Position numbers and translations under genes: made by a program. Below the pieces are notes generated by a model. It had not been told where the DNA came from and did no database searches. It worked only from the letters and a program-made list of their open reading frames with translations. From the NCBI GenBank assembly GCA_023053575.1, contig JAKZAP010000009.1, positions 12,009,869-12,073,868 of the forward strand: a stretch of 64,000 bases of DNA, read 5' to 3'. Below, one piece after another: positions 20,755 through 31,709 of the stretch (positions are counted from its first letter, which is position 1; the number at the start of each line of letters is the position of its first letter). This DNA comes from Branchinecta lynchi (taxonomy: Eukaryota; Arthropoda; Branchiopoda; Anostraca; Branchinectidae).

Positions 20755-21433
20755 CTACGTTTACACGGAGGGTTTTTACCCGTACTCCGCGGGTATTTTT
20801 CCCCGCAACAGTAAAGCTACGTTTACACGATGGGTATTTACCCGTACTCCACAGGTATTTTTCCCAGTAACAGCAACAAATCCCCGGGTATTTTGGACTT
20901 CAATTTCGCGAACTTTTTACAAGGGGTTTTGCTTGTTGATGGGTATTTTATGACGTCAGCAACAACAAAATCAAATTTTCGAGCAATAATTTTGATTATA
21001 TCCGCATAAGAAGTGATCCAAATGGACATATGTTTGTGTCAATTGTAAAGAGACATCCTGAGCTTTATAACCTTGGAACTTATTGCCACATGACAGTACT
21101 CGCCCTTGATAAATCCCCGGGTACCGTGTGGACACGTTCCTCTCTCGTCTCCGGGAAAAATACACGCCGTGTAAATGATCCTTAACAAATCCCCGGGTAT
21201 TTTGGACTTCAATTTCGCGAACTTTTTACCCGGGTATTTGTTTGTCGAAGGGCATTTTTCGACGTCAGCAAAAACAAAATTGGATTTTTGCGCAACAATG
21301 TTGATTATGTCCATATAAAAAGTGATCCAAATGGACACATGTTGTTGTCCCTTGTAGATAGATATCCTGAGCGTTACAACCTTGGCCACATGACAGTAAG
21401 TCCGGGGAAAAATACCCGCCGTGTAAATGATCC
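20755..21433. mobile_element. Array of 'GTTTACACGG...CCCGGGTATTT' TIR elements
   Basis: The terminal motif AAGCTACGTTTACACGG or its inverse (CCGTGTAAATGATCCTTAA) occurs at about 20755, 20814, 21175 and 21425. 'CCCGGGTATTTTGGACTTC' and 'ACTTCAATTTCGCGAACTTT' each occur twice. I read this as at least two, partly overlapping, copies of one element of about 350 bp. A single fairly complete copy is at 27963-28330. Confidence 0.65.
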
Positions 21434-21437
21434 TTAA

Positions 21438-22089
21438 AGCACAATGGACACTTCTAATGCTATACTTTGTATTAAATGCTTCACAAATAAACATTTCCGA
21501 CTTCCTTTAGAAGGCACTACGAAAATCGGCCGTTTTCTTGTTATCCCTTGTCTTTACCTCTCTGGCATTTCGGCGATCCAAATTTTAGGAGCTGGGATAT
21601 CGTGGCAGGAAATTCAAAAGCTCCCAGCAATGCTTGATAGAGAAGGATATATTTGAGATGTCACCAAGGTCAAGCCGTAGATGCAGTTTACCTGATTGAC
21701 AGTTTACCTTAAAGTGCCTATTAAAAGTTTTTCTTTGTGTAATAGTGTTGTGAAGCTTGATTAGCTTGCTTTATAAAATGTACCAGAATATGCAATAAGC
21801 TTATAAAAAAATAACATAGCTACAAAAATCATTGAAAAACAAATAACCTATTCAAATCTGAATTATACAAGCTGATTTTTGCATAAAATAAAGATCTACT
21901 AAGTATTATAAGAAACATCACTTTTATCTTTGTCCAAGCTAGTAAACTGAGCATGTACTGGCCCCAAAAATTACGCTTTGAAATATCAGAGAGAGGAAAC
22001 TGTTGAAAAAGCTGCTGATCTAGGGGGTAAGCATTGTTCCTAGGTTGTTATAGAGTGGGATTGGGGTAGTTTGATGTGCCCATTGAACT
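21438..22089. mobile_element. piggyBac-like MITE, AGCACAATGG family, copy 1
   Basis: 652 bp flanked by TTAA on both sides (21434-21437, 22090-22093). Termini AGCACAATGGACAC and (reverse complement) AGTTCAATGGGCAC match at 11 of 14 positions. The TTAA target is characteristic of piggyBac. No transposase. Copies: 29950-30616 and 59095-59747 (inverted). Confidence 0.8.
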
Positions 22090-22093
22090 TTAA

Positions 22094-22727
22094 ATATAGA
22101 AGCTGGTCAGCGTTGTCACGCTGCGAAGGAGGTCGCTTGGTGATCATCTACGTCTCTCTGTGGCTCTCGAAAATATGAAGAAACTCGTACTCACATATAG
22201 GTATGTAATTGGCATCATCTTACACAGCCGTGCGGTCTACTCACATCCTAATCAGAGACTGACATTACACAAATGGTAGCGTCAACTCGTCACGGTTTTC
22301 TGGGTTCCTATTTTTCGGGTACTTTGTATGTGAAGTGGGAGAAAGTATCCTCTCATTGGGCCGGAAATATTAACTACTATCACTACATATATATATATAT
22401 AAATATGTGTATTTACAAGCCAGTGGCCATATACACAACTACAATCAAACGAGGATTTTAGTTCACCCAACTTTTGGCCAAATAGGAGAAAGTTTAGATC
22501 ATGGAGCATATAATTCTAAAATGTCGTTTCATTGTCGGGTTGATGGTAACAACCGCATCCCTCCCTCCACCTCACCATCGATTCTCAGATCAGATAAAAC
22601 AGCATTGATATATACAAACATTGATGCATATGACAAACAACTAACATAGTACTAACAAAAACATAATCAAAATCCCAAGGGCTCTATGGCCTGTTGCACT
22701 GTAAAAGGTTTCTTCGAGTTAGCATTA
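22094..22727. other. Unassigned sequence with a short (TA)n run
   Basis: A (TA)n microsatellite sits at about 22386-22400. I see no gene. Confidence 0.3.
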
Positions 22728-22872
22728 AAGGTAACTGAAGTATTTATTACTGGGATTAATCTTATCTCTACTGGGATAAGATTAATCCGAATTAGAGTTA
22801 CTCTTATCTCAGTAGAGACAAGATCAATCCCAGTAGTAAATACTGCAAGATTTTATTTACAGTTATCCTTTT
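22728..22872. repeat. Hairpin element with about 60-bp arms
   Basis: 'GTATTTATTACTGGGATTAA' followed by 'TCTTATCTCTACTGGGATAAG' is mirrored by an inverted copy ending 'CCCAGTAGTAAATACT'. The outermost AAAGGTAACTG pairs with CAGTTATCCTTT. Likely a small MITE; TSD not clear. Confidence 0.65.
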
Positions 22873-23145
22873 AATAAAATAAAATAACTCATCAGGTGTT
22901 CTCGCCAACACAGCCAACCTCCACATCACCACAAAACCAATCAAAAAAAAAAAAATAAACAAACGAAGTTCATCGAGAGCGATACTAACATTTTTGTTCA
23001 AACCATTATAATAAACAACCATTTTTAAACCTAATTTTTCTAATAGACAACATTACATTCTCTGGTAGGCCAGACAATTACCTAAAATTTATCTTAATTT
23101 GCATTGTTGAGTTACAAAGGTGGATGATCCTCCTATGGCTATCGC

Positions 23146-23564
23146 CAGGGTTGCCAAGAGCTCGACTCATAAAGTGTCACAATGGACAAGTGTCGCTTTT
23201 TGACACCTTGATTTGTGTGCACATTCCGCTGCACAACGCTCAAAATTGGTAATAAGTGACTTTATTCTTCAAAACATTTTTTAACTGCTAACATCACCGT
23301 TTTGAAACAAATTCAGTTGAAAATGGGCTTTATTAAAGCCTTCAAACTGTTTTTGTGTACAAAATCAAAGTAACGTCACTGTTTTGGCAGTGTTTTGGGG
23401 GCGGAAATCCGGCACTTCAGTAAAGTAAATGAAAAAGTTTATTTCTCACCTAAAAAGTGCCATTCGTAAAAAAAAGGTGTCACTTTCAGACAAAAAGTTT
23501 CACGGTGTCACCCAGAGACAAAAAGTGTCAAAATGCACCAAAAGTGCCACACTTGGCAACAGTG
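23146..23564. mobile_element. hAT-like TIR element (CAGGGTTGCCAAG)
   Basis: Left end CAGGGTTGCCAAGAGC and right end (reverse complement) CACTGTTGCCAAGTGTGG pair with few mismatches. 'AAAGTGTCA' motifs recur inside. CA..GTTGCCAA is a common hAT terminus. I could not find a matching 8-bp duplication. Confidence 0.55.
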
Positions 23565-24047
23565 GCTTGATACTTATTTTATTACTGATACTTGATACTT
23601 ATTTTATGAATAAACACAATTTAACTCTTTTCTATTTATATCTACTGCACTAATGGAAAAACCTACGTTTTTGCTGGCGTGCAGTAGTAAAGGTTAACCA
23701 TTTTCTAAACACACCAACAAACAACGTAATAAATAACTGTCGCTGGTTTGAGTGATTTGGTCACACAAGAATGTCTGGCCGTATTTTTAGTTGAGAGCAT
23801 TTTACGACCCCCTTGCTTTTTGGCGTGTCCTGTGTCCTTGAGTAGTTTTACCAGCATTTGTTTCAGACCGTTTCCTGTAAAGTGTATCAGTTGATTTGTC
23901 ATCTGTCTTTAATTGTTGTTGCTTCTTAACTGTCCTTTTCTAACTGTAAGCTATTCTATTTCTAACTGTTTTCTAACTGATTTGTCGTCTGTCTTTAATT
24001 GTTATTGCTTCTTAACCGACCTTTTCTAACTGTAAGCTATTTGGAAT
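23565..24047. other. Unassigned sequence with a local duplication
   Basis: 'TTTGTCATCTGTCTTTAATTG' and 'CTTTTCTAACTGTAAGCTATT' each occur twice (about 23895-23955 and 23980-24040), a tandem duplication with a period of about 85 bp. I see no gene. Confidence 0.45.
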
Positions 24048-24050
24048 ATG

Positions 24051-24346
24051 AGCTGCGTTCTTTGTCACGGGAGTTCTCACCGGTGGTCTCCGGTTGTTCT
24101 TATAAGCCGTTTTTGCATCCACCGGTGACTTCTCACCAGTCTTATAACCCGTTTTTGAACTAACCAGTGTCCGGCTTTATCTCACCGGTGCGGACTAACC
24201 AGAACCTGCTCGTGAGCCGGGCTGCAGCGAGGAGTTAACCAGTTTTCATCAACTCACAGGTGAACAAAAAAAAACGCGTTTTAAGGGAAGAACCGGACAG
24301 TGGTAACTAAACACCAGAGACAGCCCGGAGTGCAACGAACGCAGCT
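24051..24346. mobile_element. AGCTGCGTTC TIR MITE, copy 1 (uninterrupted)
   Basis: 296 bp with ends AGCTGCGTTCTTTGTCACGG and (reverse complement) AGCTGCGTTCGTTGCACTCC, flanked by ATG on both sides (24048-24050, 24347-24349). The interior alternates CACCGGTG and AACCAGT motifs. The second copy, at 43028-44955, has ATT on both sides, so the target duplication appears to be 3 bp of variable sequence. Superfamily not assigned. Confidence 0.7.
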
Positions 24347-24525
24347 ATGTTTATTCATTGACTGATCTATCGCTGGCTCTTCCGAGGAATGAGCGATCAG
24401 GCCACTGGGATAATTTCGATGAAAAGCCATTATACAGTCAATCAATAAAGTTTATTTTCCAAATAGCTTAAAGCTAGAAGAGGAATAAGATATTTACGAA
24501 ATACAGACACAAAACACTGTAAAAT
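24347..24525. other. Unassigned sequence
   Basis: Short spacer between two MITE systems. Confidence 0.3.
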
Positions 24526-25110
24526 GTCTCTCCTACATCGGACTTTATGCCTGGGCCACATTCAGTCACATCTGTACGTAATTTGGTTTGCTAATTTGGT
24601 TATTACCCACTCTTACTTTTCATCCTGGTCACACCTTGAACGAAGGAATTCAAGACAAATTAGCACCATCATCACTCAAATGTAAACAAAACTGGCTAAA
24701 GTCAGTGACTCTGGTCTGTGATTGGTCCAAACACTCCAAAGTTACGTTTCAAAATGGCGGAGATGGATTTTTCCATCTCGACTATCTTACGTTTTCAGCG
24801 TCTTTTCTTCCCAATTTCGACCGTAAGACGGTCTTATTACCGGCGTTATTACCAGGTGTGACTATAGTGGGGCCCGGACATTAGTGGTTGCACATCACCG
24901 AATTCGGCGACTTTTATTCCGAATTCGGAGAGTTAAATCCGAATTCGGAGAGTTAAAATCCAAATTCGGAGAGTTAAAATCCTACACAGGATTAAAACGC
25001 TATAATGCGAAATACTGCATATTAGAATAACTTAATCTGCAGTATTTTGCATTCTTTTGGCATGCCGAATTTGGTGATGTGCAACCACTAAAGTCCGATG
25101 TAGGAGAGAC
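24526..25110. mobile_element. Long-TIR MITE split by a PIF-like MITE
   Basis: GTCTCTCCTACATCGGACTT (from 24526) pairs with AAGTCCGATGTAGGAGAGAC (to 25110). If the insert 24548-24880 is removed with one TTA, the left arm continues as TTAGTGGTTGCACATCACC, again the inverse of the right arm. The original element was thus about 250 bp with TIRs of at least 46 bp. Its interior carries three copies of 'AATTCGGAGAGTTAAA'. Confidence 0.7.
24548..24880. mobile_element. PIF/Harbinger-like MITE, copy 2 (nested)
   Basis: 333 bp, inverted relative to 7053-7380 and similar throughout. Ends TGCCTGGGCCACATTCAG and TATAGTGGGGCCCGGACA; TTA on both sides (24545-24547, 24881-24883). It interrupts the left arm of the 24526-25110 element. 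Confidence 0.75.
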
Positions 25111-25309
25111 TTTCTACAAGTGTAATACACTTATAAGATATGACCAGAAATAAATACCAGTTCAGGGTTGAAAGCGGATTGTCCCGTTGCCTGATTATCA
25201 ACATCTATTACACAGCGATAATTTACGGCTAATACATATATAGCCAATACACACAAGTGTAATTATTTTGTGATTAGTAGTTTGCCGTCACTGAAGTCCC
25301 GCTATTGTG
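25111..25309. other. Unassigned sequence
   Basis: I see nothing supported. Some residual similarity to the left flank of 24526 suggests the TIR may extend further. Confidence 0.3.
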
Positions 25310-25311
25310 AT

Positions 25312-25356
<45 letters not shown>

Positions 25357-25501
25357 GGGGATTGATCCCCCCCCCCCGAAACATACAAAAATACTCATTT
25401 TTATAGGCTTTCCGCTCTGATCTATTTCTTTTGTGTACTTTTGTGTGCGACCCGCAGGCAACCCCCCCCCCCCCCGAAATAAATTCGTGGATACGGGCCT
25501 G
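25310..25501. mobile_element. hAT MITE, CAGGCCCGTATCC family, inverted copy with degraded left end
   Basis: The right end GGATACGGGCCTG and internal 'TATAGGCTTTCCGCTCTGATC' identify the family. The left side has been replaced by a (TG)n tract followed by about 28 Gs, probably expansion of the element's own G/C run. Confidence 0.7.
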
Positions 25502-26225
25502 GTTCCATTTATATGGCTGTTTCACTTCCTGACTTATTAAAAATTCTCTTATGTCCTTGTTGGTTTCCCTACTTCTACGAGTAACTCTTTCCTAGCTTAT
25601 AATTTTAAAGTGAATTAAGAATCCTTGAAGACTTTGAATAGTAAAATGCAAAACTTTCACAAAAAGGCTGAAAACATTCTTGTTACTCACAACCGTTGAT
25701 TTTGATCTGTATTTCAATGCAGATTAAGTTTGTTTTTAGGCTTCGTCAGCTGTTTATATTTATGTGTGTGTTTTAAAGTATTATAAATCACTCTTCAGTT
25801 TTGAAGGATTCAAATTAATGAATAGAAAAGATAAGCTTTCACTTTTAAAATTAAGAACTAAGCCGCATAGTCACATTGGGTCCAGGCTAGAACCCCCAAC
25901 AAACCCTCGTGATACCCCCCCCCCTATGTAAGAATTTTCCAAATCTGTCGAAACTAACATGTTATCAAATCTGTAAAGTACACCTGTCAGTACTTACTGT
26001 TTATGTTCAATATTCTAAACTATCTGAACACTGTCAAACTAAGCCTTGCTTTTAACAAATTATCCATTTGGCTATTTTAAGACTTCCCAGGCCCACTGAC
26101 TTCTACAAAACTCGGCAAAATTCAGATAACCGGTTTTACGCATTACACACGAGCATTCGTCGGGAGCAGAAAGCACTTGGAAAACAGTAAATCGTCGCAA
26201 GTGACACAAATTAGTGAGGTGCAGG
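25502..26225. other. Mostly unassigned; contains a segment shared with 53890-54080
   Basis: 'TTTTAACAAATTATC' and 'AATTCAGATAACCGGTTTTACGCAT' (26050-26160) recur in order near 53890-54010, so this part is a dispersed repeat. I see no gene. Confidence 0.4.
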
Positions 26226-26400
26226 GTTGCCACCGCCATGGATTTATCCATGAAAACACGGATTTTCCGACCCCTGCCATGGATATTAGAAATACCATGT
26301 ATTTCCATGGATTTGCTTTAAAAAAAAACATGTCTTTCTCGTGAAATCATGGATTTTGATTCGGAATCATGAGTTTTACTTTTATTTACATGGGTTAAAA
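26226..26400. repeat. Degenerate CATGGATTT repeat
   Basis: CCATGGATTT/ATCATGGATTTT motifs recur at irregular short spacing in both orientations. No known element. Confidence 0.45.
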
Positions 26401-26520
26401 TTGCCGTCGCTCTGAAACAGCAGAAACTATTCCTGTGCGGTCCGAAATGGGTTCACGCACTACAGGACGGGTTAGAGTGTAACATATGAAATTTGGATCT
26501 CCGGGTTTAAAGCACAACTC

Positions 26521-26974
26521 TTACTAGAAATTCTCTTTTCAGTATGAAATTGATCAGCAAAAACTTTCTCGAAATTTTTAGAAATGGAAAGGACTCCATT
26601 CTTTCCATCTGAACTTAGCGATTTTCTTGGGAGCGCTTGGCGACTCTGCACAGCCTTCCTGCTCTCCGACGCGGCGCTGGGCGCAAAACATTTAAAAACT
26701 GAACGCGCCGTGGATAAAAAGTACGAAAACTACGCAAATACAATTAGTCAAAAACAGAAGATTCTCATATCCTTGTGTGTGAAAGGATTGTAAGCGGACG
26801 TTGAAGATTGTGCAAACTTTGCGTTGCGTGACGGGCTAAACTCGGCACGGCCGAAAAGGCAAAAATTCGTAGGCAGAAAACGGAGCAATCGAGAAAGATG
26901 GGGATTTCAAAAGCTTATAATTCCATAAGGGAGCTAGGTGTATTATATAAGGCAGATTAAGCAAGAGGGGTCCT
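26521..26974. mobile_element. piggyBac-like MITE, AGCACAACTC family, copy 1
   Basis: TTAA on both sides (26517-26520, 26975-26978). Left AGCACAACTCTTACTA, right (reverse complement) AGGACCCCTCTT. Conserved interior: 'CAGCCTTCCTGCTCTCC', 'AAACTCGGCACGGCCGAAAA', 'AAAGCTTATAATTCCATA'. Copies at 37801-38221 (inverted) and 58915-59997 (interrupted). Confidence 0.75.
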
Positions 26975-26978
26975 TTAA

Positions 26979-27647
26979 GAAATAATGAATGGAGTTACTG
27001 AAGGTGGTTGCATGTGCAATACGGGGAATTACAGGTGCCACGGGTTCTTCAACTTGACTTCTCGTGATCTTTGTCTAAACGCAAGCTCGAACGCAAGTGA
27101 ATTCCGGTGAAACAAGAAAATGAATCTCGAAAAGAAAAGATCTGACAAATACTTCTGGAACTATCTTGAAAGCGTAGTGTTGTGAACCGAAATAGTTATA
27201 GCCTACACTCTTTCCCAAACAATGGAATGCGACTATCATCACTACCGCCCATGTCGTACCCTACAAACTGCTGCCCATGTTGAATCTTCTGTTGTACTTC
27301 ATGGGTAACTTAAGAGGAACGGGAATGAGACAAAGGGATAGGGCAATTTTCTGACTGTTTAGAGGCTAGTCACACTGGGCTCAAAACGCGGCCTATTTGA
27401 CAAACGACTGAAAATCCACAGGGGAGGTGAGATTTGATGGGCTTTGTGGCAGCTTGGGACAATGAGCAGACTCCGTCTAGGGGTCAATTAGGGTTCCTGT
27501 AACATTATTATACACGCTGTTTTGCTCTAATTGATCTCTTGAATTTAAAACGACAACATTCAGAATTAGATGTATCTTGTTCTATTTCTTTTTTCTACTT
27601 TTGCAGCCCAAAAAGGCAGGAAATGAGCCCAGTGTGGCCAAGCTCTT
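26979..27647. other. Unassigned sequence
   Basis: I see no gene. 'GATGTATCTTGTTCTATTTC' at about 27570 resembles 17920, so at least part is repetitive. Confidence 0.3.
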
Positions 27648-27931
27648 AGCGTGTTCCACCCTTCTAACAATAGTTACTATTTCCGTTCCATCCTCACGAA
27701 AAGTTACTACGCTGACCGTTCCAACCTTGTCGGAATAGTAACTAATAGTTACTATTTGCTTACCATGCTCGGGAGCGTAGTAACTACGCATCTCTGTAAA
27801 GTGATTGGTCTGATTCGCCCTTGGCGTTAGATCCTGCTTGGAAATAGAAAAATCGTTCCAGCCTTGACGGCAAAAAGCCAGAATTCGCGACGTCATGCGT
27901 AGTAACTATGGTAAGTATGGTGGAACACGCT
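27648..27931. mobile_element. AGCGTGTTCCACC TIR MITE, copy 1
   Basis: 284 bp; left end AGCGTGTTCCACC and right end GGTGGAACACGCT are exact inverses. The interior holds several TAGTTACTAT/AGTAACTA motifs and 'GTTACTACGCTGACCGTTCC'. Copies at about 37624-38312 (interrupted) and 55275-55545. Confidence 0.75.
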
Positions 27932-27962
27932 CATAGTCTGATCAGGTAGTCCATGCCGTTGA

Positions 27963-28330
27963 AGGGTCATTTACACGGCAGGTATTTTCCCCCGGAGACG
28001 AGAAGGGAAAGTGTTCACACGGTACTCGGGTATTTTCAAGGAAGAGTACTGTCATGTGGCAATAAATTACAGGGTTGTAAGGCTCATTATATTTCTCTAC
28101 AATGGATACCAACATGTGTCCATTTGGACCACTTTTTACATCGGCATAAGCAAAATTATTCCTCGAAAATCCAATTTTATTGTTGCTGAATAGAATACCC
28201 TTCGACAAACAAATACTCGGGTAAAAAGTTCGCGAAATTGAAGTCGAAAATGCCCGGGTTTGTGTTTCTGTTGCGGGGAAAAATACCCGCGGAGTACAGG
28301 TAAATACCCTGCGTGGCAACGTAGCTTGAA
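27963..28330. mobile_element. 'GTTTACACGG' TIR element, single copy
   Basis: Left AAGGGTCATTTACACGGCAGG; right (reverse complement) AAGCTACGTTGCCACGCAGGG. The interior contains 'ATGTGTCCATTTGGACCAC' and 'AAAAAGTTCGCGAAATTGAAG', shared with 20755-21433. Confidence 0.65.
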
Positions 28331-28735
28331 AGTGAACTGATGTCCTCGGTTAGGCCGACCGCGTCTTAATCGTTTTCTTTTAATTTCTTTCTCTTCCCTT
28401 TAACTTTTCTTTACTTTATTTTTTAAAGACCAGACCTCTCACACATTCCGAATGCCGTTCTACGATCTCTGCTCCCCCCCCCCCCTCTGATAGCTCTTAG
28501 CATTGTACAAATGGCTGGCATCTTAACTTCAGTTTCCTCCAACTGCGATGGACAGATTTGGTTGGGGGAGAGGGGCGTTACGTAGAGTGGCTAATGGTTT
28601 GATTTACTCATCGCTTTTACCGACTTACCGACAACAGCGTCAGGTGAATAAGTGTATTCATTCGATTCCGAAATTCGCTTAACGCATTCAAAACTAAGAA
28701 CACATCCAGCCAGAATTCTTTTGCGTAAAGGACCA
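28331..28735. other. Unassigned sequence
   Basis: CT-rich sequence with a C-run at about 28475. I see no gene. Confidence 0.3.
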
Positions 28736-28928
28736 GTCTTACCTATGTCTAACGCAATCTATTTCCATAAAAACTCCATATATTTCTAAAGCCGGAGACC
28801 CCAATTTTGTACGGTGCATTCTAACCCCCCTAACAAAACCACGCTGATTTTCTCACTTGCCGTGTTTTGCTACCTCCGATGTGTATCACGCTGTCGACGG
28901 TTGTCTGCGAGAAGTTTTTCTATCAGAA

Positions 28929-29847
28929 CAAGACCAAATGTTTCGATGGGATCCCAAAAATCTAATATTTGATCAAGATAACTGCGAACGAACTGCCATA
29001 CTTGTCAAGAAAAAAAAAATAAGAACAATCAGAAACTAATTCAGCGTATCTCCTTATCCGTATAAAGAACATCTAATCTACTTCAGGTATTAATTCAACT
29101 TCAAGTATTATTAACTTATAAAATCCGGTTTCAACCGGATTGCGAACGGACTATATGTCCCGGGTAAAAAAAAAGAGTGTCATATACAGATTCAGCGTCT
29201 CTTCTTACCCCTAAATCTGTCATCTAATGAACTTCAAATAAAACTTTTGCTGTTAACAAACTTTCCGGTTTTGGCCGAATTCTACTTGCTACTTGCCCGG
29301 CGAGAAAATGGTTTTCACCATCGTGTTCAGCATGTCTTCCTACCCCCAAATCGAACATCTAATCAACTTCAAATAAAACTTTTACTTTTAACAGACTTTC
29401 CGGCTTTGGCCGGATTCTGGGCTAACTACTTGTCCGGCGAAAAAATGGTTTTCATCATCGTGTTCAGCATGTCTTTTTACCCGAAATCGAACATCTAATC
29501 AACTTCAAACAAAACTTTTACTTTTAACAAACTTTCCGGTTGTGGCCGGATTCCGGGCGAACTACTTGTCCGATGACAAAATGGTTTTCATCGTCGTGTT
29601 CAGCATGTCTTCTACTATCACATTATCTGTTTAAAAATATTTCATTTGCCCCTTAATTCATACCCTCTCCCCCACCCCTAAATGTAGGGCTACATAGCCT
29701 ATCTACGAACTCGTCCTTATATACCCAAAGAATCGTCACACCAAGTTTCATCAAAATATCTCATTCCCTTCGAGAATTATTGTGCGCACAGACGGACAAC
29801 TTTTGCGATGTCATAGGTATCCCGCCACTTACGTTTTGGGATCCCAG
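28929..29847 (+). mobile_element. Pearl-like element, copy 2 (nested)
   Basis: Starts CAAGACCAAATGTTTCGATG and ends ACGTTTTGGGATCCCA. It contains about four tandem units of 135-136 bp ('TTTCCGG' starts at 29262, 29397 and 29533). Each unit has CCGGCGA, 'GTGTTCAGCATGTCTT' and 'CATCTAATCAACTTCAAAT'. Then 'CACCAAGTTTCATCAAAATATC' and a short ACAGACGG tract. It interrupts the AGGACC MITE with no obvious long target duplication, as expected for a Helitron-type element. Confidence 0.7.
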
Positions 29848-29894
29848 AAACCGGTTGTGTAAATGTTGTCCCTGTTTTCGCTGTAAGTCAACGG

Positions 29895-30857
29895 CTCAAG
29901 TTGGAAAATGAACTTGAAAAAAAAAAAACATTTAAAAATTCTTCATTAAAGCACAATGGACACTTCCAATGCTTTACCGTGTATTAAATGCTTCACAAAT
30001 AAACATTTCCGACTTCCTTTAGAAGGCGCTACGAAAATCGGCCGTTTTCTTGTTATCCCTTGTCTTTACCTCTCTGGCATGTCGGCGATCCAAATCTTAG
30101 GAGCTGGGATATCATGGCAGGAAATTCAAAAACTCCGAGCAGTGCTTGATATAAAAGGATATGTTTGAGATGTCAGCAAAGTCAAGCAGCAGATGCAGTT
30201 TACCTGATTGTTCTAGTGTTTCATCAGAAGTTCCATGGCTTAAAGTGCCTATTAAGAGTTTTTCTTTGTGGAATAGTGTTGTGAAGCTTGATTAGCTTGC
30301 TTTATAAAATGTACCAGAATATGCAATAAGCTTAAAAAAATAACATAGCTACACAAATCATTCAAAAACAAATAACCTATTCAAATCTGAATTATAAAAG
30401 ATGATTTATGCATAAAATAAAGAACTACTAAGTATTATAAGATATATCACTTTTATCTTTGTCAATCTAGTAAATTGATCATGTACTGGCCCAAAAAATT
30501 ACGCTCTGAAATATCACAGAGAGGAAACTGTTGAAAAAACTGCTGATCTAGGGGGTAAGCTTGTTCCTAGGTTGTTACAGAGTGGGATTGGGGTAGTTTG
30601 ATGTGCCCATTGAACTCTGTGAACTTCTTCTTTGAAAATTTGTTTGAGTTAAAGCTGGTCCTGTGATTTCATTCTGGACATGGCTGCTATTTTTGCTGTT
30701 TAGTTGGGTCGTCGAAAAGGTAGAGATTCTTCTGCATTTTGGTTTAGGAGTCACCTGTCTCTTCTTCTTTCCGGCTAAGATGGGTACTTGTCGGCGGCAT
30801 GTATGGAACGAAGGACCGAACGACAAATCGTATTTAATTTGGGCTGAAGGAACATCT
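29895..30857. mobile_element. Insertion with 10-bp target duplication, type unknown
   Basis: AAGTCAACGG occurs at 29885-29894 and again at 30858-30867. Intact relatives at 57738 and 60640 have it once, so the sequence between is an insertion. Without the nested MITE (29950-30616) it is about 296 bp, with a poly-A run near its left end. A 10-bp duplication could come from a Mutator-like element or a LINE-driven retroinsertion. I see no TIR. Confidence 0.6.
29950..30616. mobile_element. piggyBac-like MITE, AGCACAATGG family, copy 2
   Basis: Begins AGCACAATGGACACTTCC after TTAA (29946-29949) and is collinear with 21438-22089. The right end reads CCCATTGAACT but is followed by CTGTGA rather than TTAA, so the right duplication is mutated or lost. 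Confidence 0.75.
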
Positions 30858-30994
30858 AAGTCAACGGGTCTCGGAAAAGGCTTAAAACAGCCAACACCGT
30901 GGGCTACTTGTTGAAAACACAGCCTATTTTAGAGTATTCAAACATTTTTAAAATACTGTAAGTTGAATAGTAAATAGTGCGACGGGTCCTTTAA

Positions 30995-31278
30995 CATACA
31001 CATAGCAGCCCTTTGCGCACAAAATCCTGTTAGAATTGCTTTTCGTTTCTTTGTGGTGCGGGGGGGGGGCATCAGATTTGCACTTGAGTTAAGACCAAGA
31101 TCACATAAATTAAACCAAATATTTGATTACAACACTTGATAACAATTCAAGCAAATATTCGAAGCTTGGATTTACCATTTTCCCTATTTCTCTAGCCTCT
31201 ATCTACCCCCCCCCCCCCCTCTCTAGGTAAAATCTCATCGGATACCTGGGGGCTCTGAGCTGGAGTTTGGAGAACTAA
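30995..31278. other. Unassigned sequence
   Basis: Contains G- and C-runs (about 31060 and 31207). I see no gene. Confidence 0.3.
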
Positions 31279-31698
31279 GCCTTCTTACGGAGGCCCCCCA
31301 AAGGCACGAACTTAGCTGGAATAATTTCCCTGGCTGTAATAAGTTATATAGCTGAAGTTTCTGATTATGCTCATCTGTGTGTCGTTGGGGATTGGAATGC
31401 GGATATTCTGGATGGAAGGCGAACAGTTTTTTCGGAGGAGTTGGACGTTTTTTGTGCGTCTTTCAATCTAACGATGGCGGATGCGGTCCTTCTCCCCAAC
31501 TGCACTTTTACTTACATGGCAATTTATCGCGGTAACCCAGTTATGTCTTGGCTAGACCATGTGTTAGTGTCACAAGAAATTAATGCTAGTTTATCAGAGT
31601 TGCAAGTTCTGTATAATGTTGTCGGATCTGATCACCTTCCCTTGTCGTTTTTGATAATAGTCCGACCGCCAGGTCCTGAAAATGTGACACCCCCCTAA
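31279..31698 (+). pseudogene. LINE endonuclease fragment (APE type, C-terminal half)
   Basis: An open segment of about 140 codons with GDWNAD (the GDFN-type motif), SWLDHVLVS and GSDHLPLSF, the last three blocks of an apurinic-endonuclease-like domain that nicks target DNA in non-LTR retrotransposons. The N-terminal half is missing: a stop lies at 31276. The reverse transcriptase of what is probably the same element resumes 1.4 kb downstream after repeats and a MITE, so this copy cannot make a complete ORF2. Confidence 0.8.
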
Positions 31699-31709
31699 CC
31701 CAAACGGTA

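Larger units (their letters stand above)
28739..30990. mobile_element. piggyBac-like MITE, AGGACC family, split by three later insertions
   Basis: Left end AGGACCAGTCTTACC and right end GTGCGACGGGTCCT followed by TTAA (the left flank is GTAA, probably a mutated TTAA). Uninterrupted relatives of about 370 bp at 57502-57868 and 60402-60772 show which bases belong to it: 28739-28928, 29848-29894 and 30858-30990. The rest is a pearl-like element (28929-29847) and a 963-bp insertion (29895-30857) that itself carries an AGCACAATGG MITE. Confidence 0.75.

Noticed and set aside
23146..23564. Exact 8-bp TSD for the CAGGGTTGCC element
   Set aside because: The candidate flanks GCTATCGC and GCTTGATA match at too few positions, so the hAT assignment rests on termini only.
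30575..30914. Paired ORFs on both strands near 30.6-30.9 kb as a gene
   Set aside because: The region is part of an insertion with a 10-bp duplication inside a MITE. There are no splice sites or recognisable motif.
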